Assembly (NCBI GenBank): GCA_012267385.1
Contig: JAAXGW010000013.1
Location: 62,001 to 126,000, forward strand
Reading direction: 5' to 3'
Length of the DNA stretch: 64,000 nt
Source: OMG group bacterium
GTDB lineage: Bacteria > Pseudomonadota > Gammaproteobacteria > Pseudomonadales > Azotimanducaceae
The position numbers were made by a program, and so were the translations under genes. Below the pieces are notes generated by a model. That model was not told the DNA's origin, searched no databases, and saw nothing but the letters and a program-made list of their open reading frames with translations. Shown here piece by piece: positions 36,404-46,408 of the stretch (position 1 is its first letter; each line of letters begins with the position of its first letter).

Positions 36404-38473
36404 TTGAACGAAACTGAATTCGACCGACCCGAATTATTTATTAATCGGGAACTGTCTTTACTTCAGTTTAATCGACGCGTACTCGCGCAAGCCCAACGCT
36501 CGAGCTATCCCCTTCTTGAGCGCTTGCGATATCTCTGTATCTCAAGTTCCAATCTAGACGAATTCTTTGAAATTCGAGTCGCCGGACTCATACAACAGGT
36601 TGAGTACGGCTCTACTCAGCGCGGTCCCGACAATCTTACACCTCAGGAGCAACTGGCTCAAATATCGATGGAAGTACAAGATCTCGTCGACGAACAATAC
36701 CGAGTATTGAATGAACAGATTATTCCAGAGCTACGTGCGGAAGGGATATATTTCCTCCGGAGGCACGAATGGGACGATAAACAAAAAAACTGGGTTCACG
36801 ACTATTTTGTACGAGAACTCTCTCCGGTTCTAAATCCGATTGGACTAGATCCCTCACATCCCTTCCCTAGATTGTTGAACAAAATTCTTAATTTTGTAGT
36901 AACACTTGAGGGACAAGATGCATTCGGGCGTCCTGGACGGATGGCTGTCGTCCATGCACCTCGGGCGTTACCAAGACTCATTCGCCTCCCAAAAGAGATT
37001 GCTTCTCACGAATGGGACTTCGTCTTCCTCTCTTCGATCATCCATGCACACGTAGACGAGCTGTTTCAAGGAATGACGGTGTCTGGATGTCACCAATTTC
37101 GCGTAACTAGAAACAGTGACCTGTGGGTAGATGAAGAAGAAATCACCGATCTTCGTCACGCGCTTGAAGGAGAGTTGCCGGGGCGACGATTCGGAGACGA
37201 AGTTCGACTTGAAATCGATAGCGCATGTCCCGAATACGAATGCGATTTCTTACGTTCGCAATTTGGACTTGCAAAGAGTGCTGTCTATTCGTGCGAAGGT
37301 CCCGTGAATCTAATGCGTTTGAATCAGGTCCCAGACTTAGTCGACCGACGGGACCTCAAATTTCGCGAGTTCACACCAAGTATCCCCAAACACATTCGAA
37401 AGGCGAACGATCTATTTTCGGTAATTCGCAAAAACGACATTCTTCTACATCATCCGTTTGAGTCCTTTACTCCAGTTCTTGACTTTCTCCGCCAGGCTGC
37501 GAACGATGCGGATGTGATTGCAATACGCCAGACTCTATACCGTACGGGGGTAAATTCTGCCGTCGTACAAGCTTTGACAAACGCGGCCGCAAGTGGCAAG
37601 GAAGTGTTGGTCGTGATCGAATTACGCGCTCGCTTTGACGAAGCCGACAACATCGAACTTGCCACTAAACTTCAAGCTGCGGGCGCACAAGTAGTTTACG
37701 GTGTGGTCGGTTACAAAACACATGCCAAAATGTTGCTGGTAATGCGGCGTGAAAGAGACGGTTTACGGCGGTACGTTCATATTGCTACGGGGAACTACCA
37801 CGCAGATACCGCGCGAATCTACACAGATTTCGGATTGATTACTTGCAATCCTGAAATTGGCGAAGACGTCCAACAACTGTTTCGACAGATTGTCTCCACA
37901 GGACACTCTGATAAGTTGAAAAAGCTCCTCCAATCGCCCTTTACTCTGTACGATGCCATGATTACACACATTCGCCAAGAAATTGCGCACAAAGAAGCAG
38001 GTAGACCGAGTGGAATCATTGCCAAAATGAACTCTCTCGTCGAGGAGAACATTATCAAAGAGCTTTATCTCGCGGCACGAGCCGGAGTTGAAATTAAGCT
38101 CATAGTGCGAGGAGTCTGCGCGTTAAGACCACAAATGCCGGGAATTTCGGAAAATATCGAAGTACGTTCTATTGTTGGTCGGTTTTTAGAACATTCGAGA
38201 GTTTTTCACTTCGAAAACGGAGGCAACCCACAAACCTATCTGTCTAGTGCAGACTGGATGGCTCGAAACTTTTTTGCGAGAGTAGAAACCGGCTTTCCCA
38301 TCCTCGAGCGTGATTTAGCAGAAAGAGTGTATAACGAGAGTCTACAACTCTACTTACAGGACAACACTCAAGCTTGGATATTACAAGCTGATGGTACCTA
38401 TTTACCTTTAAAAGAGGAAGCAGAAACGGAACAACTTAGTGCCCAATCAGAGTTGTTAGCACAGCTAGCTTGA
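36404..38473 (+). CDS. ppk1: Polyphosphate kinase 1
   Basis: Reversibly polymerises the gamma-phosphate of ATP into inorganic polyphosphate. The 689 residues start (TTG) with the N-terminal domain FINRELSLLQFNRRV and SSNLDEFFEIRVAGL. The catalytic phospholipase-D-like domains carry the phosphohistidine 459 in YVHIATGNYH and the later LEHSRVFHFENGG segment. It is convergent with ppx, with only 15 bases between the stop codons, so the makers and breakers of polyphosphate are neighbours but separately transcribed. Confidence 0.96.
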   Translation: MNETEFDRPELFINRELSLLQFNRRVLAQAQRSSYPLLERLRYLCISSSNLDEFFEIRVAGLIQQVEYGSTQRGPDNLTPQEQLAQISMEVQDLVDEQYRVLNEQIIPELRAEGIYFLRRHEWDDKQKNWVHDYFVRELSPVLNPIGLDPSHPFPRLLNKILNFVVTLEGQDAFGRPGRMAVVHAPRALPRLIRLPKEIASHEWDFVFLSSIIHAHVDELFQGMTVSGCHQFRVTRNSDLWVDEEEITDLRHALEGELPGRRFGDEVRLEIDSACPEYECDFLRSQFGLAKSAVYSCEGPVNLMRLNQVPDLVDRRDLKFREFTPSIPKHIRKANDLFSVIRKNDILLHHPFESFTPVLDFLRQAANDADVIAIRQTLYRTGVNSAVVQALTNAAASGKEVLVVIELRARFDEADNIELATKLQAAGAQVVYGVVGYKTHAKMLLVMRRERDGLRRYVHIATGNYHADTARIYTDFGLITCNPEIGEDVQQLFRQIVSTGHSDKLKKLLQSPFTLYDAMITHIRQEIAHKEAGRPSGIIAKMNSLVEENIIKELYLAARAGVEIKLIVRGVCALRPQMPGISENIEVRSIVGRFLEHSRVFHFENGGNPQTYLSSADWMARNFFARVETGFPILERDLAERVYNESLQLYLQDNTQAWILQADGTYLPLKEEAETEQLSAQSELLAQLA

Positions 38474-38488
38474 ATGACGATTTGATAC

Positions 38489-40027
38489 TCACTTGGAATT
38501 GTTTGTCAGCGAGAGTGTAAGCTGATAAGGAGCAGATCGCATGTACGCAACTTCTCGTTGGAGATCCATTAACGTTAGTCGATGATCGCGCAACCAGTCT
38601 CGTGGTAATTTCAACTCTAGACCAGAGTCGTTAACTTCTAGGAGATAAGGGGGTGCAACGTCGTTTGACCGATTCCTCCTAAGCACCGCAGCGAGACGCA
38701 ACAAACTCGCGAGCTTCGATAGCGTAGTATTCTCAGCGAAGAGCTCTAAAGGAAAACGTCGACGATGGGCGCGCACTAAGATCGCCAACCGTCGCTGTTC
38801 GCTCTGAGAAAAACCTGCTAAGTCAAGGTGTTGCAACAAATATTCACCGTGTCGGTGATATTTTGAGTGTGATATGTCCATACCAATTTCATGCAGCAAC
38901 GCAGCCCAACGCAAGAGATTCTTTTCCTCTCGCTCATCCAATGCCCAAGCTTGCTGTACCTGCTGAAACAGATCCAATGCGGTGTCCGAAACTCTCTGAC
39001 TATGTTTTGCGTCAATGTGAAAACGGGAAACGAGATCTTGGACGGAAGTCTCGCGAATGTCGTTGTGTTGAGATCGACCTAGTAAGTCGTACAAGACTCC
39101 CTCTCGCAGTGCTCCGTCGGTTACATGTAGCTCGTCCATACCCAGAGTCTGCATTATCGCATCCACAATCGCGACACCACCGGCGAATACCGGTGCTCGA
39201 TTCTGATTACAGATGTCTTCAGAAATCTTTTCAACGTGCCCGAGGTCGCAAAGTTTTTGTATTAGTTCCGCAAGTGCAACTTGAGTGATTAACTTCGCGG
39301 AGTACAACCCGTTAATAGCAAATTGCACTGCTTGGAGCGTACCACTCGTCCCGACTGCAACTTCCCAAGGTTGTGAGCGAAACATAAACCGAAATGGTTG
39401 TAATTCGTCGAGTGCGAGATCTCTAGCGCGACGAAAACGTTTCGCCGAGATCTTCCCATCAGCAAAACACCTGTCCGTCATGGAGATGCAGCCGATATGA
39501 AAACTTCGCAGCACAATAGGCTGGAATTGAGTACCTTGTACGATCTCGGTACTGCCCCCGCCAATATCAACAACTAGCCGATTCCGGGATCGGTGTTCGA
39601 ACGAATGAGATGCTCCTAGATAGATTAATCGCGCCTCTTCTCGGCCACTGATCACTTCGATCCGATGACCAAGAACAGCTTCGCCCTGACGAATGAATTC
39701 ACTCGCATTTTCGGCAGTCCGAAGAGTATGGGTACCAACCACTCTTACGTTGCTCTTGGGTAGACTTCGAATGCGTTGACTCACACGTTCTAAAGCACGA
39801 AGTGCTCGATTTAATGATTGCCGACTTATAACTCGTGTTTCTTCAATACCCTGCGCAAGTCGTGTTAGTTCTTTGTGCCGGTCAATAATCTGCCAACGAT
39901 TGTTAGGTCGTTCCATCGCGATTATTACGTGAAAGTTATTCGAGCCTAAGTCGATCGCCGCAAACGGTTCTAGGGTGCCGAGTAAATCCGGATACTCGCG
40001 TGTAATTTGGTCTTCAATCAATTGCAA
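38489..40027 (-). CDS. ppx: Exopolyphosphatase (Ppx/GppA family)
   Basis: Removes terminal phosphates from polyphosphate. The 512-residue protein has the ASKHA ATP-like fold motifs AAIDLGSNNFHVII (about 24-37), EEARLIYLGA and VVDIGGGSTEI (about 151-161), followed by an HD-like C-terminal region (LHEIGMDISHSKYHRHGEYLL). The first codon is TTG; no ATG precedes the conserved core. It is divergent from the EEP-family gene (starts about 40 bases apart). Length fits Ppx rather than shorter GppA forms, but pppGpp activity cannot be excluded. Confidence 0.93.
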   Translation of the reverse strand: MQLIEDQITREYPDLLGTLEPFAAIDLGSNNFHVIIAMERPNNRWQIIDRHKELTRLAQGIEETRVISRQSLNRALRALERVSQRIRSLPKSNVRVVGTHTLRTAENASEFIRQGEAVLGHRIEVISGREEARLIYLGASHSFEHRSRNRLVVDIGGGSTEIVQGTQFQPIVLRSFHIGCISMTDRCFADGKISAKRFRRARDLALDELQPFRFMFRSQPWEVAVGTSGTLQAVQFAINGLYSAKLITQVALAELIQKLCDLGHVEKISEDICNQNRAPVFAGGVAIVDAIMQTLGMDELHVTDGALREGVLYDLLGRSQHNDIRETSVQDLVSRFHIDAKHSQRVSDTALDLFQQVQQAWALDEREEKNLLRWAALLHEIGMDISHSKYHRHGEYLLQHLDLAGFSQSEQRRLAILVRAHRRRFPLELFAENTTLSKLASLLRLAAVLRRNRSNDVAPPYLLEVNDSGLELKLPRDWLRDHRLTLMDLQREVAYMRSAPYQLTLSLTNNSK

Positions 40028-40069
40028 GTACTAGCTCAACGGATAAAAATTAGGAGGCAGTATAACTCT

Positions 40070-41032
40070 ATGCAAAAACGCCCGTGGACTAGCACGAAGG
40101 AATCCTCCACTTACAATGTTAGTTTTTGTGTGCAAGACTTTCTTAGACATCACTTAGTGACTCGGATTCTGGCTACGGTTTCTGGCACTTTGATTGTGCT
40201 TTGTAGTTGGGGTGTAGCTGAGCCACTGCGAATCGCAGCTTGGAATTTGGAACACTTGAATGCGGACGGATCCGAAGGTTGCATCGACCGCACCGCCGCA
40301 GACTATGAACTCCTGAAGCAGTCTGTTCGTAAGCAAGAGTTTGACGTAGTTGCGTTTCAAGAAGTCAAGGATTTAGCGGCCGCAGAGAAGGTCTTCTCAC
40401 CGACTGAGTGGAACCTTGAATTGTCGAAACGGCCGCAGCAGGAACCGACCTTGGAGTGCTTTGATAAGCCGGGTCGCTTTCGACAGCACATTGCAACAGG
40501 TTTTGCGATCCGCAAGGGTATTGATTACGAACGACATAATGACTTGAAAAAACTGGGGCTCGGTCACGATTTTCATCGATGGGGTACCGACATTTCGATT
40601 AAATCAGATTCAATCCTGCGTTTACTTAACGTTCACTTAGTCCCAGGCTGCTGGAGCAACACGGAAGACGACGATGAAGCGAAAGACACTGAATGTGCGA
40701 ACTTAAGAACTCAGTTCGAGATATTGGTCGAATGGCGCGACGCCCGACTCGATGCGAATGAATCCTTTGCAGTCTTAGGCGATTTTAATCGCCGACTCGC
40801 TTTGCCAAAGGACTGGGGATGGACTATGCTCAATACCAAAGATCAAAATCTAAAATTGTTGACGAGTGCCGGCGGTTCAAAGTGTCATCCACTCTTTTCC
40901 GAGTTTATCGACCACATTGTTGTTGGGGACTTAACCGGGGCATTGTTGGTAAAAAATTCTTTTCGCGAGGGACCCCGAATCGCGGACCACCCTGATCATT
41001 GCGCAGTTTTTGCAGATTTTGAACTACAGTGA
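40070..41032 (+). CDS. Endonuclease/exonuclease/phosphatase family protein, exported
   Basis: A 320-residue protein with an N-terminal hydrophobic segment (about 30-50, ILATVSGTLIVLCSWGVAEP), then an EEP domain: LRIAAWNLEHLN, DVVAFQEVKD with the metal-binding glutamate, LNVHLVPGCW, VLGDFNRR and ADHPDHCAVFADF with the catalytic histidine. It may be a secreted or periplasmic nuclease or phosphodiesterase. The ATG at 40070 follows the strong ribosome-binding site AGGAGG; the frame extends up to 40007 but without a better start. Confidence 0.85.
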   Translation: MQKRPWTSTKESSTYNVSFCVQDFLRHHLVTRILATVSGTLIVLCSWGVAEPLRIAAWNLEHLNADGSEGCIDRTAADYELLKQSVRKQEFDVVAFQEVKDLAAAEKVFSPTEWNLELSKRPQQEPTLECFDKPGRFRQHIATGFAIRKGIDYERHNDLKKLGLGHDFHRWGTDISIKSDSILRLLNVHLVPGCWSNTEDDDEAKDTECANLRTQFEILVEWRDARLDANESFAVLGDFNRRLALPKDWGWTMLNTKDQNLKLLTSAGGSKCHPLFSEFIDHIVVGDLTGALLVKNSFREGPRIADHPDHCAVFADFELQ

Positions 41033-41219
41033 AAAGGACTTTTTTGAATGTTCGCGCTATTCTTCGCCAGTCATGTCCATGATAGCTCAATGAGCGATTG
41101 TTCGTTAACAGCCTTGCTTTAAGCACAATACCCCATATGAGTAGCGTACTTCAACTAACAGCGACCAAGATCAACTACTCTCGTTGGTGTTGTACCAATA
41201 GTCGTACCCCACTTCATTA

Positions 41220-42209
41220 ATGGCCCTTTTACAAGTTCAGAATCTATCGGTTTCGTTCGATACTGATGAAGCGACGGTAGGGGTTCTAGATGACGTCACT
41301 TTTCAGTTAGCACAAGGTGAGACTTTAGGTGTTGTTGGAGAGTCTGGATGCGGTAAGAGCGTTACCTCATTAGCCATCATGGGACTACTACCCAAACCTG
41401 CCGGACGCGTCACTGGTGGTGAAATAGTGTTTGGTGGCGACGATCTCCTGTCATACCGGCCCGAGCAAATGCGAAATATCCGAGGTCGCAGGATTTCGAT
41501 GATCTTCCAAGAACCGATGACTGCGCTTAACCCCGTACAGCGCATTGGGCGACAGTTAATGGAAACGTTACAACTCCACCGCCCACAATCTAACAAGTAC
41601 GAACAAATCGAGATCTGCGTCGAACTGCTAGATCGAGTTGGTATTCCAGAGCCTCGACAACGACTAACGGAATACCCGCACCAACTATCAGGTGGGATGC
41701 GCCAACGAGTGATGATAGCGATGGCTTTAATTCACGTACCCGACATCCTGATAGCAGACGAACCCACTACAGCACTAGACGTCACGATTCAAGCACAAAT
41801 TCTTGAACTAATTGAGGAATTGCAACGTGAAAATGGGATGGCGGTAATTTTTATTACACATGATTTGGCAGTCATTGCTGAAATCGCCGATCGCGTGGTA
41901 GTGATGTATGCTGGTCGAGTCGCAGAAGAAGCGACGGCGTTGGAATTGTTTTCTCAACCACTTCATCCCTATACGCAAGGACTGCTCAATTCGATTCCAT
42001 CGTTAGGTGGCATTCCAAAAACACAACTGAAGACCATCAGAGGAATGGTGCCTAGCTTTGCTAACATGCCGTCGGGATGTCGTTTTCGTAATCGTTGTGA
42101 GCGAGCGCAACAAATATGCGCACAGGAAATACCTAAGTATTTCGGAGCAAAGTATGCGAGAAGCGTCGCATGTCATTTTTGGCAAGACTCGGTGGTGGAT
42201 GTCAAATGA
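41220..42209 (+). CDS. Oligopeptide/dipeptide ABC transporter ATPase (OppD/DppD-like)
   Basis: A 329-residue ATPase with Walker A GESGCGKS (about 40-47), Q-loop FQEPMTALNP, signature LSGGMRQR, Walker B ILIADEPTTALD and the H-loop THDLAV. The C-terminal oligopeptide-transporter domain ends with a cysteine cluster (GCRFRNRC, then two more cysteines). It is followed directly by the OppF-like gene (ATGA overlap). No permease or binding-protein genes are nearby, which is unusual for this family. Confidence 0.93.
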   Translation: MALLQVQNLSVSFDTDEATVGVLDDVTFQLAQGETLGVVGESGCGKSVTSLAIMGLLPKPAGRVTGGEIVFGGDDLLSYRPEQMRNIRGRRISMIFQEPMTALNPVQRIGRQLMETLQLHRPQSNKYEQIEICVELLDRVGIPEPRQRLTEYPHQLSGGMRQRVMIAMALIHVPDILIADEPTTALDVTIQAQILELIEELQRENGMAVIFITHDLAVIAEIADRVVVMYAGRVAEEATALELFSQPLHPYTQGLLNSIPSLGGIPKTQLKTIRGMVPSFANMPSGCRFRNRCERAQQICAQEIPKYFGAKYARSVACHFWQDSVVDVK

Positions 42210-43378
42210 ACGACATCAAAAAACGGAACGAAATCGATAGCGAAAACGTGACCGAAAACGAAATCTATATCGAGAACGTTTCGTATATCCCGCCACTTCT
42301 CGAGGTTCAAGGACTCACTAAGTTATTCCCAGTAAAACAAGGAATTATCCCACGAACCGTTGGGCAGGTTCACGCCGTGGATGATATCTCCTTCACACTG
42401 GAGCGCGGCGAGACTCTAGGTCTCGTAGGTGAGTCGGGTTGCGGTAAGAGCACCGTTGGGAAGAGCCTGCTAAGACTTGTACAGCCAACTCACGGATCAG
42501 TAATGTTTGAAGGACGTGATATTGTTGGGATGAATCGCGGAGAACTACGCGCTTTGCGACGAGACGTGCAGATCATATTCCAAGACCCATTTGAATCTTT
42601 AAATAGTCGACACACGGTGCGCAAAATTCTGTCTGAGCCTTTTATCATTCACCGTCGAGGTTTGAAAGCCGAGGAGAAACAAAAGGACGAACAAGGTACA
42701 GAAGCGGAGAGGAAACAAAACGAGACACTCAGTCCGAAAGCCGAGCGAGAAAAAAAGGTCTGCGAACTATTAAATCGAGTTGGACTGGATGAATCTGCAG
42801 CAAACCGTTACCCACACGAATTTTCTGGAGGACAAAGACAACGTATAGGGATTGCTAGAGCGATCGCGCTTAAGCCAAAACTTATCGTGTGTGATGAAGC
42901 TGTATCTGCACTCGACGTATCCGTTCAATCACAAATAGTTAATTTGTTGCTTGACTTGCAACAAGAAATGGATCTTGCGCTAATTTTTATCGCCCACGAC
43001 TTAGCTGTCGTCAAGCACGTATCCGATAAAATCGCAGTCATGTACCTTGGACAGATTGTGGAAACCAGTACTTCTGAGGACATATACCGAGCACCCAAGC
43101 ATCCATACACGGAGGCACTGATCTCCGCGATTCCAGTTGCAGATCCAACTCGTCGACCCGATCGAATTGTCTTAAAAGGTGATGTTCCTTCGCCGATCTT
43201 TCCCCCGAGTGGTTGTCGCTTTCACACCCGCTGTCGTTATGCCCTACCTCGCTGTTCTGAGGAGACTCCTCTACTTGAACTGGCGACCGATAACTCCTCT
43301 GGTGGTAGTGCTGCGTGCTTTTTCTGGGAAGATTTAAAGCTACCTCACTCTCAAACAAAAGAAATCGCTAGTAAGTAA
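42206..43378 (+). CDS. Oligopeptide/dipeptide ABC transporter ATPase (OppF/DppF-like)
   Basis: A 390-residue partner of the upstream ATPase. Walker [11 protein letters not shown]-loop [12 protein letters not shown], signature FSGGQRQR and Walker [13 protein letters not shown] are present, and the C-terminal part has [15 protein letters not shown]. Between the Q-loop region and the signature lies a highly charged insert of about 40 residues ([18 protein letters not shown] and following) not typical of OppF. The ATG at 42206 overlaps the stop of the previous gene. Ends 1 base before a convergent gene. Confidence 0.92.
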   Translation: MNDIKKRNEIDSENVTENEIYIENVSYIPPLLEVQGLTKLFPVKQGIIPRTVGQVHAVDDISFTLERGETLGLVGESGCGKSTVGKSLLRLVQPTHGSVMFEGRDIVGMNRGELRALRRDVQIIFQDPFESLNSRHTVRKILSEPFIIHRRGLKAEEKQKDEQGTEAERKQNETLSPKAEREKKVCELLNRVGLDESAANRYPHEFSGGQRQRIGIARAIALKPKLIVCDEAVSALDVSVQSQIVNLLLDLQQEMDLALIFIAHDLAVVKHVSDKIAVMYLGQIVETSTSEDIYRAPKHPYTEALISAIPVADPTRRPDRIVLKGDVPSPIFPPSGCRFHTRCRYALPRCSEETPLLELATDNSSGGSAACFFWEDLKLPHSQTKEIASK

Positions 43379-43379
43379 G

Positions 43380-44174
43380 TCACAGGTATATCGAGAATCT
43401 CAACGACACGTCGTAGGAATCTGTAGAGAGACTTGACGGCGTAGTAATGTCATTTGTAGACTCGTCCCAGCTGTCGTCATCTTCACTAGAGTATCGCGCT
43501 TCAAAGGAAATGGATGTTTTTTCTCCAATAAATTTTTCTATCCCAAGACCAACGACCATCTGGCGAAGCGAGGGAGTGCGCCGCTCTGTGGTTGTAGTAC
43601 TTTGTTCCCCCGGTTTACAAACAAGTTTAGTACCGCAAATTTCGAGGGTGCGCTCGAATGCGACCTCCACCTCTCGCACACCAGCGATTACATATGGCGA
43701 AAAGTCTAGCAAACCTAGAAAACTGACAACCGTACCTACGCGAGCAACCAGAGACCGGTCTCGATCAGTTCTTAAAGTCCAGTTCTGTTCGAGTAGATTC
43801 GAGATTTCGTAGCCATCTGCAGTCTTCCCTACTCCCGCTAGACGTCCTTCAACAACATCGCTTTTCAGTACTGTCTCGGTCTGTACACCGAACCAGAGAC
43901 CCCTCTTATGTAGACCGATTCGAATCCCGGTGAATGCGTTAAGGCTGTAGGGGGTACCATCTCCGCCATCGCGGTCGCTGAATACAAGGTCGCTGAGCGA
44001 TAATGTAGGAAACAGGTCTGTATCTGCTCGCTTGTCGTATCTTGCTTTGAAGTTTTCGAGCCCAATACCGCTACCAAAGTAAAACATCCCTTCGGCACAC
44101 GCGGAGGATGCTAGCGCGAACAGCACCACGCCAATCGTTAGTTGTAGCTGGGGAGTTAAAGAGTGAGTTTTCAT
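43380..44174 (-). CDS. Outer-membrane beta-barrel protein
   Basis: A 264-residue protein with a signal peptide (about 1-27, ending LASSACAEG) and strand-rich sequence. The alternating pattern (MFYFGSGIGLENF, SLVARVGTVVSFLGLL, VDFSPYVIAGVREVEVAF-like stretches) and the last residues VSLRFSIYL fit a barrel. A cysteine pair (ICGTKLVCKPG) sits in a loop. The ATG at 44174 is preceded by GGAGGA. Ligand and role are unknown. Confidence 0.7.
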   Translation of the reverse strand: MKTHSLTPQLQLTIGVVLFALASSACAEGMFYFGSGIGLENFKARYDKRADTDLFPTLSLSDLVFSDRDGGDGTPYSLNAFTGIRIGLHKRGLWFGVQTETVLKSDVVEGRLAGVGKTADGYEISNLLEQNWTLRTDRDRSLVARVGTVVSFLGLLDFSPYVIAGVREVEVAFERTLEICGTKLVCKPGEQSTTTTERRTPSLRQMVVGLGIEKFIGEKTSISFEARYSSEDDDSWDESTNDITTPSSLSTDSYDVSLRFSIYL

Positions 44175-44331
44175 ATCTCCTCCGTGAGTCAAGTCGTCGA
44201 TCCGTGACAGAAGACATCGCACATCAGACCCTGCTCAAGAGTTGATGGGTTAGATGCACAACGTTGTTAAACTGGGATTTTATCCAAGAAAATGTTTAAG
44301 TGTAAAGAGATACTGCCAAATGAGCCCAAAC

Positions 44332-45303
44332 TTACAGTAAATGTTTGATGGCATCACGTTCTTCCAACAGTTCTTTTTCAGTCAATCGCATTCGGTCAAC
44401 GCAAAAATCGTCCAAGGTACGACTCTTATCAATCTCTAATTTCCCAGCACTACAGGTAACTGGGAATGAGTACACGATCCCTTCGGTAATGTCATAGTCC
44501 CCACGGCTAACAGTCCCCATGCTAGTGACGGTGTTCGTACCCAGACTCCAGAGTCGCATGTGTTGGATGGCGGCGTTGGCGGCCGACGCTGCACTTGAAC
44601 TACCTCGAGCACGAATAATTTCTGCACCTCGCTGTTGAACTGTCGGGATAAATTTGTCTCGATACCATTCAAAGTCGACAAGTTCCAATGCGGGCGTACC
44701 ACCAACCGTTGCAGAAAGGAGCTCCGGAAACATTGTCGCCGAATGGTTTCCCCAAACTGCAAGGTTTTGGACCACGTCTATATGGACACCAATACGCTCT
44801 GCCAACAGCGCTACAGCGCGGTTATGATCAAGAATAGTCATCGAACTAAATTGTTCCGGAAGTAAATCTTTGGCATTGTTTACCGCGATAAGGCAGTTGG
44901 TATTCGCAGGATTCCCTACTACGAGTACTTTGACATTCTTTGATGCGTAGTCGTTGAGAGCTCTACCTTGTCCAGTAAATATCGCACCATTTGCTTCCAA
45001 TAAGTCTTTCCTTTCCATACCAGGACCGCGAGGACGAGCACCAACCAAAAGCACAAAGTCTGCACCCGAAAACGCCTCCTCGGGTCGTGAAGTAGACACT
45101 ATCCCACGTAGCAAAGGAAAGGCACAGTCTAGCAATTCCATCACTACGCCCTCAAGAGCGTTCATAGCCGGAGGTATTTCGAGAAGTTGCAGAATTACCG
45201 GTTGATCGACCCCAAGCATCTCGCCAGAGGCAATACGAAACAGCATAGCGTAACCTATCTGTCCGGCTGCGCCAGTCACCGTTATGCGAAGTGGTTCTTT
45301 CAT
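44332..45303 (-). CDS. mdh: Malate dehydrogenase (cytosolic type)
   Basis: NAD-dependent interconversion of malate and oxaloacetate in the TCA cycle. The 323 residues have the Rossmann motif [16 protein letters not shown] (about 9-24), substrate loop [18 protein letters not shown] with the catalytic arginines, GNPANTNCL, and the catalytic histidine in [11 protein letters not shown]. It belongs to the cytosolic eukaryote-like/proteobacterial type rather than the E. coli type. The frame extends upstream to 45345, but the ATG at 45303 matches relatives. No TCA-cycle genes adjoin it. Confidence 0.96.
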   Translation of the reverse strand: MKEPLRITVTGAAGQIGYAMLFRIASGEMLGVDQPVILQLLEIPPAMNALEGVVMELLDCAFPLLRGIVSTSRPEEAFSGADFVLLVGARPRGPGMERKDLLEANGAIFTGQGRALNDYASKNVKVLVVGNPANTNCLIAVNNAKDLLPEQFSSMTILDHNRAVALLAERIGVHIDVVQNLAVWGNHSATMFPELLSATVGGTPALELVDFEWYRDKFIPTVQQRGAEIIRARGSSSAASAANAAIQHMRLWSLGTNTVTSMGTVSRGDYDITEGIVYSFPVTCSAGKLEIDKSRTLDDFCVDRMRLTEKELLEERDAIKHLL

Positions 45304-45511
45304 TTGTACTCTACTGTTTGTGAACTGTGAACAAAACGTTAGCACATTCTACGACTCGTCTGTCTTGTAATGCGAGACTTCGTGCTTCGAAAGTGCCCCA
45401 CTGAGTGTCGTGGCGTCCCGAGGGAGACCACCGGAAGAACATGTTGAAACAAATGTACAATCTAGATAGAGATCGATGGTTCGATGGATTGACGATGTAC
45501 AGAGCACGATC

Positions 45512-46330
45512 ATGAAAAACGTTTTGCGTTTCTCTCTTGGTTTGTCTTGTGTCCTACTAATACTATCCGGATGTCAATCTGTTCAATTAGAAGCACCAGA
45601 AGAATCTGATGGCGAATGGGTCTTCGACTGGGACACGCTTGAAGCTAGAATCATTGAACTAACCAATCAAGGCATACACGACGAGAGTCCAAGCGAGCTA
45701 TACCGACTAAAGTCGCAACTAGTCAAAATTCACACCAGCGCAAACGATGCAAAAGCTTTAAGCCGAGAATATTGGACCGCGGTATTGAATACCAACTTAA
45801 TTTTCCTAGAGCAGGAAATTGGGGACGATGACCAAGTGCATCGCTTGATCGACGAGTCCATTGTATTGTTAGAGCAAACTGACTACGCGATCGCGGAAAC
45901 AAACTCTCTGCTAGCTTTGTTATACCGTGCAAAAATCGATTACGATCAAACACGGACGTTTGAACTCTTCTCGAAGATGCAAGATGCCTTAGATCGCGCG
46001 ATCGAAGCGGATTCCACAAACCTACGAGTTTTATTTGCTCAGATTTTTATCGGTGTTTCACCGGTAACAGGATTTTCCATCGACATAGATGTTCAAGCCA
46101 ATATCGATACGGTGCTGTCGTTGAATTACGAGACTGAGGGCGATGCGATGACACCTACGTGGGGACTTCCAGAGATTTATGGGATTGCTATCGGTCGTTT
46201 GATGGAAGCTGAAAAAATAACAGAAGCGAGTGAACTAACTGCAATGGCGATTGAAAAATTTCCCAATGATGCGACACTTAGTTATTTCGCCCGACTGTTT
46301 CAAATCGAACACGACAATGTTGCACCCTAA
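45512..46330 (+). CDS. Putative lipoprotein with TRAP-like helical repeats
   Basis: A 272-residue protein with a lipoprotein signal (LSCVLLILSGC) and an all-helical mature region. Stretches such as YRLKSQLVKIHTSANDAK, ALLYRAKIDYDQ and ASELTAMAIEKFPNDATLSYF are TPR-like (possibly SEL1/TPR-family), suggesting a scaffold role. I do not recognise the family. The frame extends to 45476, but the ATG at 45512 starts the lipoprotein signal directly. Confidence 0.65.
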   Translation: MKNVLRFSLGLSCVLLILSGCQSVQLEAPEESDGEWVFDWDTLEARIIELTNQGIHDESPSELYRLKSQLVKIHTSANDAKALSREYWTAVLNTNLIFLEQEIGDDDQVHRLIDESIVLLEQTDYAIAETNSLLALLYRAKIDYDQTRTFELFSKMQDALDRAIEADSTNLRVLFAQIFIGVSPVTGFSIDIDVQANIDTVLSLNYETEGDAMTPTWGLPEIYGIAIGRLMEAEKITEASELTAMAIEKFPNDATLSYFARLFQIEHDNVAP

Positions 46331-46408
46331 ACAATTGTCCTAATTAAGGAGATCGAATAGACAACCGAGAGACCTTTCTGGACATTTTTATAAGGGCACA
46401 CCGTTCAG

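Noticed and set aside
36174-36407. A 77-codon plus-strand frame before ppk1
   Set aside because: No recognisable motif or ribosome-binding site, and it overlaps the start of ppk1.
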